From contig CAVVSK010000002.1 in assembly GCA_963750965.1 (NCBI GenBank), positions 20,523-84,522 on the forward strand: a stretch of 64,000 nt of DNA, written 5' to 3'. Both the position numbers and the translations under genes were made by a program. Origin of the DNA: CANKHA01 sp963750965. GTDB lineage: Bacteria; Pseudomonadota; Alphaproteobacteria; Rhizobiales; Xanthobacteraceae. Shown here one piece after another: positions 53,333 to 62,764 of the stretch (positions are counted from its first letter, which is position 1; each line of letters opens with the position of its first letter). The notes beneath the pieces were generated by a model, which saw only the letters and a program-made list of their open reading frames with translations, had not been told where the DNA came from and searched no databases.

Positions 53333-53756
53333 TGATGACGAGGCCGTTGAGCTACCGCTGATCGACGAACACGCGTTGCTGATGGCGGTCGAAACCATGC
53401 GCGGACTCGGCGGGCTGCAGCGCGGGCAGATAGATCGCAAATTGGTGTGCGAGCCATTTTTCGAGGCCGCGAGATTCGCGGCGTATTACTGCCAAGGCGA
53501 CTCGTTGAATTTGATGCCTTGGGAAGCTGTACCGTCGCAAATAGACGACATCGAAGCCGCGTTGCGCTCGCGCGATGACGAAGGAAAGAAAATCCGCGAG
53601 GCAGCGATGTTGCTGAAGCAGATGTTGGCGCTGGGCGTCAGCCGCTATCATCCAAACCCGCTGCACGCGATTACCGAGGCCGAGTCAAAGCTGACGGCAA
53701 GCGAACTGATCGCGGCCGCCGCCGATCCATCGTCTCGCCGGAATACGTCCTCCTAA
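53313..53756 (+). CDS. Hypothetical protein, phage-associated
   Basis: 147 residues; its ATG at 53313 overlaps the end of the terminase-like gene by 20 bases. Mostly helical and charged, with AARFAAYYCQGDSLNLMPWE and a MLLKQMLALGVSRYHPNPLH stretch. No domain recognised. It lies in tandem with the terminase-like gene, which suggests it is part of the same phage-derived module. Confidence 0.55.
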   Translation: MTIQRIDDDEAVELPLIDEHALLMAVETMRGLGGLQRGQIDRKLVCEPFFEAARFAAYYCQGDSLNLMPWEAVPSQIDDIEAALRSRDDEGKKIREAAMLLKQMLALGVSRYHPNPLHAITEAESKLTASELIAAAADPSSRRNTSS

Positions 53757-53890
53757 CATATGGCCGATGGCCCATAAGTCATAGACCGCAACACGGCGCA
53801 TTTACTGCGGCTGAGCGGCCATATGTCATCCTGACATGTTGGGGCGGCTCATAAGTCATGCTATGATTGCGCAGCAATGAGGCTCTGCCA
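53757..53890. repeat. Short gap with repeated CATAAGTCAT/CATATGTCAT words
   Basis: In about 110 bases the word CATAAGTCAT occurs twice (near 53773 and 53850) and CATATGTCAT once (near 53820). This could be a binding cluster for the downstream hypothetical gene or a degenerate repeat. No gene is seen. Confidence 0.35.
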
Positions 53891-54649
53891 ATGACAACAC
53901 GACCGGCAGAGAAAAAGCGGCGGGCCGCTCTTCGTGCAAAAGAGCAAACCCGCCTTCACGACGAACGACGGAAAGGGTCGGTCGCCATGCAAATCGAATC
54001 TATCAAACAAACCGAACTCACGCAAAGCGAGCGTGATGTTTTGACGGCCGACACCGAGCGCTGGAAGCGCATGGGTGACGGCGCACATCTGGATGACTGG
54101 TTGGCGTGTCTGTCGGGCCTGCAGATTCGGCGCACGCTGGCGATGAAGCTGGCGCACACCAACCGGCCGGAGGGCAAGGGCTATGCGCTCCACTTCGCGG
54201 AGCTAATGAAGGCCGACAACCTCGACACGATGGACAAGACTAGCATCTCCTGCCTGCTCTGGCTGGGCGATGACGCAAACCGGCTGCAGGCCTTGCGCGT
54301 CTTGCGCAACGGCATGACGCCCGGGCAGCGCTCGCGACTCAATTCGCCGATCAGCGCGCGGCAGCGAGTTGAGAAGGTTCTGAAGGCGCGCGAAGAAGGC
54401 AGCGACGCGAAAGACGACAAGCGCGCAGCGTCGAAAGCCCGGATCGCCGAACTGGAACGTGAGGTCGCCCGGCTCAAGCAGGAACTGGCGAAGTCGGACG
54501 GCTCGCTATTCGACCTGAAAACCACACCCGCCGACCAAATCGCTGCCGTCATCGCCGACATCCGCAACTGCGGCCCGCACAAAGCGAAGAGCATCGCGGC
54601 CGCCATCAACAGGCGCCTCAAGAGCACGCCGCAGAAGCCTGCCGGCTAA
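53891..54649 (+). CDS. Hypothetical protein, phage-associated, C-terminal coiled coil
   Basis: 252 residues from the ATG at 53891; an upstream TTG is possible. A very basic N-terminus (RPAEKKRRAALRAKEQTR) leads to a helical middle with WKRMGDGAHLDDWLACLSGL and FAELMKADNLDTMDKTSISC. A coiled coil, ARIAELEREVARLKQELAKS, follows. The C-terminus TTPADQIAAVIADIRNCGPH ends in a basic tail. No family named. It sits between the terminase-like and TOPRIM genes in the same orientation. Confidence 0.6.
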   Translation: MTTRPAEKKRRAALRAKEQTRLHDERRKGSVAMQIESIKQTELTQSERDVLTADTERWKRMGDGAHLDDWLACLSGLQIRRTLAMKLAHTNRPEGKGYALHFAELMKADNLDTMDKTSISCLLWLGDDANRLQALRVLRNGMTPGQRSRLNSPISARQRVEKVLKAREEGSDAKDDKRAASKARIAELEREVARLKQELAKSDGSLFDLKTTPADQIAAVIADIRNCGPHKAKSIAAAINRRLKSTPQKPAG

Positions 54650-54663
54650 GGGAGACCAATGTG

Positions 54664-54831
54664 ATGATCGATAAGCCGACCGACTGGGAGGAGCTAGAGG
54701 CAGCGCACAAGCGCCTCATGGAAATGAGGCGCACCATCCCGCTATTTATGCGAGAGCCCGGTGAATTCGTCGAGGCCATCGACAAAGCCATGGCTGCCAT
54801 CGACAGGCGGTTACGGCGCATGACGCAGTAA
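54664..54831 (+). CDS. Small hypothetical protein, 55 residues
   Basis: A short frame from the ATG at 54664 (or GTG at 54661): MIDKPTDWEELEAAHKRLM, then MRRTIPLFMREPGEFVEAID and a basic end. Its TAA shares a base with the ATG of the TOPRIM gene (TAATG), a common coupling arrangement. Codon use and context support coding. Helical; function unknown. Confidence 0.55.
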   Translation: MIDKPTDWEELEAAHKRLMEMRRTIPLFMREPGEFVEAIDKAMAAIDRRLRRMTQ

Positions 54832-55806
54832 TGCGGGAAGCCTTCGTCCGGAAAAACTTTCAGGCCAAGACGCTCGCCGTGATCGAGCAGGCCATCAACA
54901 TCCTTGCAGAGTACACGGCGCAGGGCTTTGTCATGACGCTGCGGCAACTCTACTACCAGTTCGTGGCCCGCGATCTGCTGCCCAACAAACTGCAGTCCTA
55001 CAAGCGACTGGGTTCGATCTTATGTAACGCGCGCGATGCCGGGTTGATCGATTGGGAACTCGATTGAGGACCGCACCCGCTCGCTGGTCACGCACAATGC
55101 ATGGGACAATCCCGAGCACATCATCGGGGCCGTCGCCCGCCAGTACCGCGAGGACATCTGGAAAGGTCAAATCTGGCGATCCGAAGTGTGGATCGAGAAG
55201 ACCGCGCTGCTCGGAGTCGTGGCCCCGGTCTGCGACGAATATCGCGTCCCGTATTTCGCCCACATCGGCAACAACTCCCAGAGCGATCAGTACCGGGCCG
55301 GCAAACGATTCGCCAAGCTTTTCGACCAAGGATTAAAACCTGTCGTGCTGCAATTCGCCGACCACGATCCAAACGGAATCGACATGACGCGGGACAACAG
55401 AGAGCGCCTTGCGCTCTATGCACGGCGCGAGGTTGAGGTGCGCCGCGTCGCGCTCACCATCGATCAGGTTCAACTCTACGCGCCGCCGCCGAACTTCGCC
55501 AAGGAAGCCGACACCCGATATCCGGCCTATGTCGCGCAGTACGGCGAAGAGTGCTGGGAATTGGACGCGCTGAGCCCGACCGTGATCGCTGATCTGATCC
55601 GCACCGAGATCGAAGCCATGATCGACGCGGCGAAGTGGCGAAAACGTGAGACCGCCGAGCAGCGCAATCGCGCGCTGCTGGATCGAAGTCTCGAAGAACT
55701 GGGCCAAGGTCAAAAAGGCGGTGGCGCGATGAACCGTAAGAAGCACAGGCATGTTGCGTCAATGTTGCGCACAGATTGCATGGTGAAGAAACGGCTCAGG
55801 ACATAA
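54831..55806 (+). pseudogene. TOPRIM-domain protein (topoisomerase VI A/Spo11-like), frameshifted
   Basis: The first 78 codons, with MTLRQLYYQFVARDLLPNKL and LGSILCNARDAGLIDWEL, end early; the rest is in another frame from about 55060 (DRTRSLVTHNAWDNPEHIIG). TOPRIM metal residues are visible: Glu in SEVWIEKTALLGVV and the DxD in QFADHDPNGIDMTRD. Restored length is about 324 residues. The LYYQF helix before a TOPRIM fold recalls the A subunit of topoisomerase VI, and similar genes are found in phages of this group. The very end (after GQGQKGGGAMNRK) may contain another shift. Confidence 0.65.
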
Positions 55807-55856
55807 ACCAGAAAGCATTAAAAACCGTATTGCTTAGCGCCGCTGGGGTTTGATGC

Positions 55857-56558
55857 TCATTGGGCGTTGATCGATTTAAATGCTGCAACGTTCGCCTTGT
55901 GCTTCACCAGCAAATCCGTGACGCTCTCACTTCCTCGATACGAGGCGTAGCCCTGATAAGTTATGAGCTTTCCCTTCACTAGAACATTTGCAATGATCCC
56001 CACTGCCACCTGCGGATCGCTTGCTCCAGTATCGTCGGCAATTTCCGCAATTGTACCCACGTAGCAAGCACCCGGTTCTTGTGCCAGCACACCCAAGAAC
56101 TTTGGTTGGCCTAGCTTGATTTTTTCACGGCCCAACTCCGAGGCCGCCTCTCGCGCAATGCTGTCGAGTTTTTCAGCCTTCATTGTTCTGTATGAAGCGC
56201 ATACTTGAGCAACCGTAGATTCGGAATGAACCGAGTTAACAAGTTGGTTCAAAACGACGTATTGAGCAAAGTCTGTGAAATTGGACCCTTCCAAGGACGC
56301 GCTCGCCCGAAATTTCGCGAGCTGAGCACAGTCGGCATAAAACGAGAGGAGCTGCTGACCAATTTTGGAAAATAACTCGCGCATTTTGTTATTCCCAAAG
56401 GCCTCTGCCGGGGTGGCGCCAGTGACTTCGCATTGCCCTGCGGGCGCGGAGAACCGGATAAGGGTAGATCCCACCGTTCGCTCAGATGCAAAAAGCGGCG
56501 AAGCCATCACCGAAATGATACAAAGCGCTGCTCCAGTCGCGTAAGGTGAACGGACCAT
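55857..56558 (-). CDS. Secreted hypothetical protein
   Basis: 233 residues with a signal peptide, GAALCIISVMASPLFASE. The mature part includes TLIRFSAPAGQCEVTGATPA, QQLLSFYADCAQLAKFRASA and an even spread of four cysteines. No enzyme motif, membrane span or known family. Codon use and a clear start (ATG at 56558) support a real gene. Probably periplasmic. Confidence 0.65.
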   Translation of the reverse strand: MVRSPYATGAALCIISVMASPLFASERTVGSTLIRFSAPAGQCEVTGATPAEAFGNNKMRELFSKIGQQLLSFYADCAQLAKFRASASLEGSNFTDFAQYVVLNQLVNSVHSESTVAQVCASYRTMKAEKLDSIAREAASELGREKIKLGQPKFLGVLAQEPGACYVGTIAEIADDTGASDPQVAVGIIANVLVKGKLITYQGYASYRGSESVTDLLVKHKANVAAFKSINAQ

Positions 56559-56602
56559 TCTTACTCCTAGGCGGGGCCGAAATATTCGACAAATTGTCGA
56601 AA

Positions 56603-56854
56603 TCAGCGCTGCGGTGTTTCGCGGCCGATGATCCTGCCGCTCTTCGCATCGTAAATTGTTTTCGTGCCGGCGCTGTCGACCGACTCGCGCGTGACGATTT
56701 TGCCTTGCGCATCGTAATGCGTCACCGCGCCGCTGCTATCGGTCGCCGAGCGCCCGGCGACACGGCCTTGCGCGTCGTACAGCGTGCGCTGTTGCGCTTG
56801 TGCGGCGGTCGTGAGCGCGGCGAAGGCTAGCGCGGCGATGGTGGTCTTGATCAT
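56603..56854 (-). CDS. Small secreted YD-repeat-like protein
   Basis: 83 residues with the signal peptide MIKTTIAALAFAALTTAAQA. Three imperfect repeats follow: LYDAQGRVAGRSATDSSGAV, HYDAQGKIVTRESVDSAGTK and IYDAKSGRIIGRE. They resemble single YD/RHS repeats. Its start overlaps the stop of the upstream gene (ATGA). Similar small proteins are common in Bradyrhizobium relatives; function unknown. Confidence 0.7.
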   Translation of the reverse strand: MIKTTIAALAFAALTTAAQAQQRTLYDAQGRVAGRSATDSSGAVTHYDAQGKIVTRESVDSAGTKTIYDAKSGRIIGRETPQR

Positions 56855-57093
56855 GGGTTATCCACCTGTTCCCATTCTTTCAGCACGCCGAGTTGGCGCG
56901 CCATTGCTTCCACGTCGACGTGCATTTGCATGACGGCATTCCTTTGGAAGTCCACGACGTAGTAATCGCCAAGATCGAGTTGCGCGCGTTCGCCGCGCGC
57001 CGCGCATAGCTGTTCCATGTCAGGCTTTAGTTTGCGGTTGATCCGCTGGATCGCCGCCCGTCTCGTAACTTTCACCTTCTGCAGCTTCGCCAT
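56851..57093 (-). CDS. Hypothetical protein, 80 residues
   Basis: From the ATG at 57093: a basic KVKVTRRAAIQRINRKLKPD, then LGDYYVVDFQRNAVMQMHVD and MARQLGVLKEWEQ. No motif known. It is translationally coupled to the YD-repeat gene by a four-base overlap. A cytosolic, helical-beta small protein is likely. Confidence 0.65.
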   Translation of the reverse strand: MAKLQKVKVTRRAAIQRINRKLKPDMEQLCAARGERAQLDLGDYYVVDFQRNAVMQMHVDVEAMARQLGVLKEWEQVDNP

Positions 57094-57284
57094 TGCCTGC
57101 CCTTCCTGTGTCCAAATTCACCGAGTGAGCTTATGGGCATCTGAGCGAATGTGCAAATGAGCGCCGCCGATCTGGGTACATGGCGGGTACATGGCTTTTT
57201 TCTTGGACCGCCAAAAGCTCAGAAATCCGTGAAAACCGTGGCTGGCGACGCAGTGGTGTACCACCCTGCTCTGCCCCTATTTCC

Positions 57285-57450
57285 CTGCAAACAGGGAATT
57301 TAACAGGGAATTTCGCACATTCTGGGTTCGGCCGTCTGAGAGACACCCAAATAGTAGCGGTACGACAGAGCTTTGTGACAAATTCCCTACTCAATAAACA
57401 GGGAATTATTTGGGGCCGAGCAGGGAATTCTGATCTTGGAACAGGGAATT
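57285..57450. repeat. Dispersed short repeat CAGGGAATT, five copies
   Basis: CAGGGAATT occurs five times between 57292 and 57450, mostly as AACAGGGAATT, with the reverse form AATTCCCT once near 57381. The plus strand therefore reads a series of NREF/GNF-like codons if translated, but I see no real gene. Similar repeat clusters occur in intergenic DNA of Bradyrhizobium-type genomes. The rest of 57094-57900 holds this repeat and a beta-lactamase relic. Confidence 0.6.
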
Positions 57451-57614
57451 ATAAGAAGCTTAACCCGCAGTCAAAGAGCGCCGGGACGCCATAGCCGATT
57501 GGCGTGAAGCACGCGACGGCAAGGACAATCGCCGAAGAGCCTTAGCAAGACTAGTGAAGCGCGCTCGCGCCCTCATTCGCCGGACGAATTGGAGTGCGGA
57601 GGAGAGCGCCTGTC

Positions 57615-57880
57615 TCTCGGGCTTCTGACGCGCAAGGAGGGCTGCGAGGCGATCAAGATCGGCGACAACATTGCGATCAGGCGGCTCATCCAACGCGAAC
57701 AGCCCAGCTTGAGGCGCGAGCTTGGCGGACCGTGATGGTGCCTTTGCCGTTCTGCGCAAACTTCGGCCAATAGGTGCAAACGCGCTCATCGTAATCGAGC
57801 AAGCCCCGCGAATGGGCGAGCGCCAGCGTCATTGCGGCGAGGTCCTTTGTCGCGGAGAGGTGTCTGCTGACTGGTTCATC
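57615..57880 (-). pseudogene. Relic of a beta-lactamase-family serine hydrolase gene
   Basis: Reading leftward from about 57880: SRHLSATKDLAAMTLALAHS, RGLLDYDERVCTYWPKFAQN and GKGTITVRQ. After a frame change it continues QAGLFALDEPPDRNVVADLD and RLAALLARQKPE. SATK is the SxxK active-site motif of the beta-lactamase/EstB family, and the surrounding sequence matches the middle of such proteins. Start, YxN region and C-terminal half are absent. A dead fragment. Confidence 0.65.
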
Positions 57881-57923
57881 GTATTGGCTTCATAGCTTTG
57901 CGTTAGATCAAAGTACCACTTTC

Positions 57924-58494
57924 TTGATCGATCTATCGTCTACTTCTGTCTCGCATTTCGAGCCCAACATGATAATTTTCTGGTCCCAATCTAGACGATT
58001 ATATTTGCGCGCAATTTGGTTCATTGCGATTTGCGTCTGGCTTGCTGTTGCTTTTCTCCCAGTGCTCGCCGCACCGGTTAATGCTCCTTTTTCAGCTATG
58101 CAGGGTTCATGGTCAGGAACCGGCACTATTATTCTTTCAAACGGAGCAAAAGAGCGGATTCGCTGCCGCGCGAATGATCGGCTTGGTTCCAGCACAACGG
58201 AACTTCGGCTCGAATTGAACTGCGACAGCGACAGCTATAATTTCAATCTGCAGAGCCACATCATTTATCACGACGGTACGCTTTCCGGAAACTGGTATGA
58301 GTCTGACCCGCGCAACCGGAGGCAGCCTCAGCGGGCGCATGGTCGGCAATCAAATTCAGGTCAGGGCGGAGGGACAAACGTTTGCGGCAATTCTATCGCT
58401 GACAATCCGTGGTGATCGGCAATCGATCTCAATCCAGTCACCCGGAAGCGAAATGTCAGACGTTGCTATCACGCTCATACGCAAATCGAGATGA
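57924..58494 (+). pseudogene. Secreted hypothetical protein, frameshifted
   Basis: A signal-like segment, FIAICVWLAVAFLPVLAAPV, then FSAMQGSWSGTGTIILSNGA, LELNCDSDSYNFNLQSHIIY and YHDGTLSGNWYES. After one indel near 58310 the sequence continues TRATGGSLSGRMVGNQIQVR and ends SEMSDVAITLIRKSR at 58494. The true start is probably the ATG at 57969. The beta-rich pattern with two SGxW/SGR motifs is shared by small secreted proteins common in this group. Restored length about 175 residues. Confidence 0.65.
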
Positions 58495-58526
58495 TGCCCG
58501 TCACACCACCTTAAACCAAACGAGAA

Positions 58527-59595
58527 TTGGCCAGGGGCGCCGAGCCAACGCTGAACTCTACGTCCACCGGTGAGCGGTTGGAACTAAAGCCACTCGGCGC
58601 CTGGACGACTGCGCAGTCCGAGGTGCTTGAAGAGTGCCTGACGGCAATGACGCCGCAAGCTTTGAACGCTCGCACACTTTCAATCAATATGTCAGGAATA
58701 GGCGAGCTCGACACTCTCGGAGCATGGCGGTGGGCCGCGGGCACACCAATACCCGCAGACACGCATGTTGGCCTGGAATTCCAAGGCTTGACCGGGGCGC
58801 CGGTGATCACGCTGGAAGGTCGTAGCAAAATGCCGCCGCCTGCGCCGTCCAACGGGTTACCGGTGCTTAGGGCCGATCCTGCCGCAGGCGTGAGCATGAC
58901 GCAGGCCGCGCGCGACGCGCTGATCCGATTGCAAGCACTGCTGGCCGAAAATTCGGAACCACTGCACAACACACTCGCAAACTTGAGCACCTTTTCGGCA
59001 GCGCTAGCTCGCAATTCCGATCGCGTGGAGGGAATCATAACCGGTGTGGAAAGATTAACCGGTGCCGGGCCCGCAGCCGCAATGCCGATCGTCTACGACC
59101 TGACCCCGCCGCAGGAATTCCCTGGGATCAGAAAATCGCCGACGGGCCAACTCAGCATTCCGGAGCCGTCGGCAGTGCTGATGTTAGACACACAAAAGAT
59201 TCTGGTACGACCGAGTGGCGTCGAGGGACCCACATTTTCAAATGCAAAATGGAGCGACAATGTCCCGAAGCTTCTACAGGCTCGGCTAATGCAAAGCTTC
59301 GAAGATGCCGATCTGCTGCGTTCCGTCTTGCGCCCCATGGATGGCTTGACCGCCAACCATCAGCTTCTCATCGACATAAGAAGCTTCCAGCTCTCGCTGT
59401 CCGCCGATCCGCAGGCCGAGGTAGAATTCTCAGCCAAGATTTCTAGGTGACGACGGAAAGATCGTCGACGCTCGGATCTTTCGCGCAACTGTTCCCTCTA
59501 CAACGACTGAAGCATCTGCAGCTGCCGCAGCGTTGAACGAGGCCTTTCGAAAGACTGCAGTTGAGCTGGTCGTCTGGACTGCCGGGATCATTTGA
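58527..59595 (+). pseudogene. Fused relic of mla genes (MlaE N-terminus, MlaD/MCE C-terminus, PqiC-like lipoprotein domain)
   Basis: One open frame joins three pieces. The first, LELKPLGAWTTAQSEVLEE and NMSGIGELDTLGAW, matches the STAS-like N-terminus of an MlaE permease. The second, THVGLEFQGLTGAPVITLEG and LHNTLANLSTFSAALARNSD, is the MCE/MlaD part. The third, IPEPSAVLMLDTQKILVRPS and LLQARLMQSFEDADLL, is an ABC transport auxiliary (PqiC) domain. A frameshift near 59448 is followed by the proper end, TAVELVVWTAGII (stop at 59593-59595). The permease body, ATPase and start codon are missing, so large in-frame deletions have occurred. Confidence 0.65.
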
Positions 59596-59725
59596 CCGTT
59601 GTGTAAAGAAAACAGAAGGATGTATGTGGCGATGAACTGCTAAGATTGACGGTGACACTTGATGTTATGCTTCTCGGTCTGCAGAGAACCTTTACAAGAT
59701 TTGTATGTAGCTGAGTAACTCTTAC

Positions 59726-60161
59726 TCATTCAAATAATTTCTTCTCAATCTCGTCCAATGGCAGCTTGATCAGATCCTTACCCAGCTCTGACTTGATAGC
59801 CTTACGCACTGCCGATGAATATGATTGCCGGATCATGCCGAGTCCCGCGGCGACGCGACGATATTCAACCTGGCCGTTTCACCTGTTGCGATAGCGGTAT
59901 CAAGTCGGTTGGCCAGCGAAACCAGAAAGGCGCGTTCGGCTTCGTCGTGCCAATCCGTTTGCTCAACGGCGCTCGTCCGTCGTCCAACAAATTATGCGTG
60001 CGGCCCGGAGCGTCGGCACCTAACGCCCGTGTCGAGAGGTCCGCGTGCTCAAATACTTCTTTTGTCTTCAGGTTCGGACGCCGTTTATCACCGGTGTTCT
60101 CGAGAATAAGCGCCTTGCGACCGTCGCAGACGACAATCCATTCGCCGAAATCAACCTTCAT
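59726..60161 (-). pseudogene. Host-attachment family protein, two frameshifts
   Basis: From the ATG at 60161: VDFGEWIVVCDGRKALILEN, then in a second frame SAVEQTDWHDEAERAFLVSL and LDTAIATGE. A third frame gives IRQSYSSAVRKAIKSELGKD and LIKLPLDEIEKKLFE. The order matches the host-attachment (baeRF-like) family, about 145 residues. Shifts lie near 59965 and 59840. A start at 60209 would add 16 residues. FNR/FixK-type boxes lie upstream. Confidence 0.65.
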
Positions 60162-60312
60162 GTCTAACTTGTCCGTGGTCACGGTTAAATCCTTAGCGTG
60201 GGTGTCCATTCAACTGAGGATCGTGTTGAAAAGTTCACTAGATAACTCTGGGTGAGGCTCTCTCAGAGTTGCCTCTTTCTCTTTATACTTAGCTCATCGC
60301 AGGACGGGTAAT

Positions 60313-60326
60313 TTGATATCGGTCAA
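60313..60326. promoter_or_regulatory. FNR/FixK-type box TTGATATCGGTCAA
   Basis: Matches the TTGA-N6-TCAA core of FNR/FixK sites. It lies about 150 bases upstream of the leftward host-attachment gene and 200 bases before the HlyD gene. The gap 60210-60526 otherwise contains only the second box. Confidence 0.5.
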
Positions 60327-60458
60327 TTCCTACGCCGAGCTATCTTGGCATATCAGCGTTTAGCTACCCTTCCGCCATCTTCGAACTCAATTGATCAAAC
60401 AAACGCAATCCCGGAAGCCGGGTGGGCGGCCGAAATTGACGTAACGGAGAGCCACGAT

Positions 60459-60472
60459 TTGAGATTGATCAA
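60459..60472. promoter_or_regulatory. FNR/FixK-type box TTGAGATTGATCAA
   Basis: TTGA-N6-TCAA match, 54 bases upstream of the HlyD-like ATG at 60527, a suitable place for activation of the export operon under low oxygen. Confidence 0.5.
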
Positions 60473-60526
60473 TCGCGGAAACATCGGCGGATGCTTTACT
60501 GAAAGTATGCACTGAAGGTCGCCCCG

Positions 60527-61525
60527 ATGAAGGTTCACACTCTTTTTCTAAGCTTAGCGATGATTATTCTCGCCGCTGGCGGTTGGTGGCGCTACGGCCG
60601 CGGCCCGGAAGTGAATGTGCGTTACGCCGGAGCGCGGCACCGCGGTCGAGATCGTCTATGCGACCGGCGGGGTTGAGCCGGTGCGCTGGGCCAAGGTGGC
60701 CAGCGTTATCCGCGACCGCATTATCGACATCTGTTACTGCGAGGGAGGTCCGTCGCCAAGGGCGATGTACTCGTGCGGCTCGATGATCGAGAGGTTCAGG
60801 CGGGTCTTAAGGAACTGCGCGCCCGGGAAGAGTTTCTCAAGCGAGAAATGACGCGGGTCAGCGACTTGATCACACGCGGCGCTGCGACCATCCAAGGGTA
60901 TGAACGCGCCGGTATGGATCTTCAGCAGATTCAGGGGCTGATCTCCGTACAAACGGAAAAGATCTCCGATTATACAATCACTGCTCCGATGGATGGCGTC
61001 GTCCTCCGCCGCGACGGCGAAGTCGGCGAGATCGCGGAGGTCGGACAGATTCTGTTTCGCGTTGGCGTGCTGAGGCCTTTGCAGGTGGTCGCCGAGGTCA
61101 ATGAAGAAGACATCCCGCGCGTTAACGTCGGGCAGAAGGTGCTGTTCCGTACCGATGCCTTTCCAGCTCAACAGCTCGAGGGCAAGGTCAACGAGATCAC
61201 CCCAATGGGAGATGCCGTAGCCAAGACATTCCGCGTCAAGATTGCGCTACCGAACGACACTCCGCTGAAACCGGGAATGAGCCTGGAGGCCAATATCGTC
61301 ACCCGAGAAAAGCCGGATGCATTGCTTGTTCCCGCGGATTCGCTGCGCGACAACGCGGTGTTCGTCATTGACGGCAATAGAGTGCGCCGGCGAGCGGTCA
61401 CGGTTGGCATTCGCGGCACCCGAGCCGTCGAAATCCTGGCTGGCCTGCAGGAAGGTGACCGTGTCGCGTCACCCGCGGCGACCGACCTCAGAGACGGGGC
61501 CTATGTGCGCGTCTCCGGTCCATGA
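60527..61525 (+). pseudogene. HlyD/MacA-type periplasmic adaptor, frameshifted near the N-terminus
   Basis: A hydrophobic N-terminal anchor, TLFLSLAMIILAAGGWWRYG, is followed in a second frame by VTPERGTAVEIVYATGGVEP. A third frame begins about 60750 with LVRLDDREVQAGLKELRARE, a coiled-coil hairpin and the lipoyl halves (ITAPMDGVVLRRDGEVGEIA). DAFPAQQLEGKVNEITPMGD and the end RDGAYVRVSGP follow. Two indels near 60620 and 60750 break it. Restored length is about 333 residues. The stop overlaps the permease ATG (ATGA). It should bridge an inner-membrane ABC permease to an outer-membrane channel. Confidence 0.75.
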
Positions 61526-62764
61526 ATCTGATTTTCGACATCGCCTGGACCCATGTGCGCTCGCGAGTGCGCCAGACCGGTTTTGCCGTTGCCGGAGTGG
61601 CCACCGGGGTCGGCTTTTCCATCATGATGGCGTCTCTGATGCAGGGGTCACAGGACGACTTTACCAACCGCCTGGTGAACACGCTCGCTCACATCAGTGT
61701 CACAGACGAAAGGCGCGCACCGCCGCGCCAGCCTGCTGAGAATACCTACAGCGCCGCCGAAATTCGCGGCCTGACGCCGGAAGCGCGCCGGCCCGGCGTC
61801 AGAAAATCCGCTCGCCACCATGGCCGCGCTGGAGGCCTGGCTACCCGGCACGGTCGGCCCGTCCGTCAAGGTGCCCGCGATCATCCGCTATGCCGGCAAA
61901 GATGTGGGCGTAAGCGTCGATTGGCATCGATCCGCGCCGGGAAGCGATGATCTCCGATTTGCCGAAACAGTTGCGCGGCGGGGTGAGGTTGGCCGCGCTT
62001 TATACCGCCACCAACGCGGTCTTCATCGGTGACGGCCTCTCCACCAAGTTGGGCACGCGGATCGGCGCCACTGTCACCATGCAAACGAGCGAGGGGGTGC
62101 AGATCAACGCCCAAGTCGCCGGCTTCTTTCACTCCGGGGTGAAGATGGTGGACGACGGCACTGCCTATGTGCTGATCAAGACCGGACAGGTTCTCTCGCG
62201 CCAGACCGGTTTGGTCAACGAATTGCGGGTACGGCTGCGCGATCCAATGAATGCGCGCGGAGATTGCCGCCAGGATCGAAAATGAGACGAGCTACAAATC
62301 GGTTTCCTGGCAGGAATCGAATGAAGATCTGATCAGTACCTTCCTCATCCGCAACCTCATCATGTACACGGTGGTTGGCGCGATCCTCTTGGTCGCGAGC
62401 TTCGGCACCTACAACATCATTTCCACGATCACGCATGAGAAAGCACGCGACATCGCCATCATGAAGTCGCTCGGGTTGAGCGAGTTCACCGTACGCTCGA
62501 TCTTCATCGTAGAGGCGCTGATCATCGGAGATCGCCGGTGCGCTCGTTGGGTTCGCGCTCGGCTATTTGCTCTGCGTGGCTCTCGGTCAAATCCGTATCA
62601 CTAATCCATTCCTGGATTCGGACCGGCTGCCGCTCGCCTACACTTACGTACACTATCTGCTTGCGGGCGGTGTCGCGCTGGCTTCATCCATCGCTGCCGG
62701 ATATCAGCCGGCGCGGAAAGCCGCGCAGGTCCATCCGGTCGAAATCATCCGGGGAGCCACATGA
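61522..62764 (+). pseudogene. FtsX/MacB-like ABC permease, several frameshifts
   Basis: From the ATG at 61522: AWTHVRSRVRQTGFAVAGVA, TGVGFSIMMASLMQGSQDDF. Other frames give TNAVFIGDGLSTKLGTRIGA, YTVVGAILLVASFGTYNIIS, THEKARDIAIMKSLGLSEFT (the FtsX coupling motif) and the last membrane segment with YQPARKAAQVHPVEIIRGAT. At least four indels are present (near 61800, 61945, 62260, 62545). Restored length is about 413 residues, four membrane spans and a large periplasmic loop. Coupled by ATGA overlaps at both ends. Confidence 0.75.

Noticed and set aside
57180..57494. Plus-strand frame of 104 codons
   Set aside because: Its sequence is mostly the CAGGGAATT repeat; no ribosome site or family pattern.
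58511..59038. Minus-strand frame opposite the mla fusion
   Set aside because: The plus strand matches three known domains; the minus frame is Ser-rich antisense.
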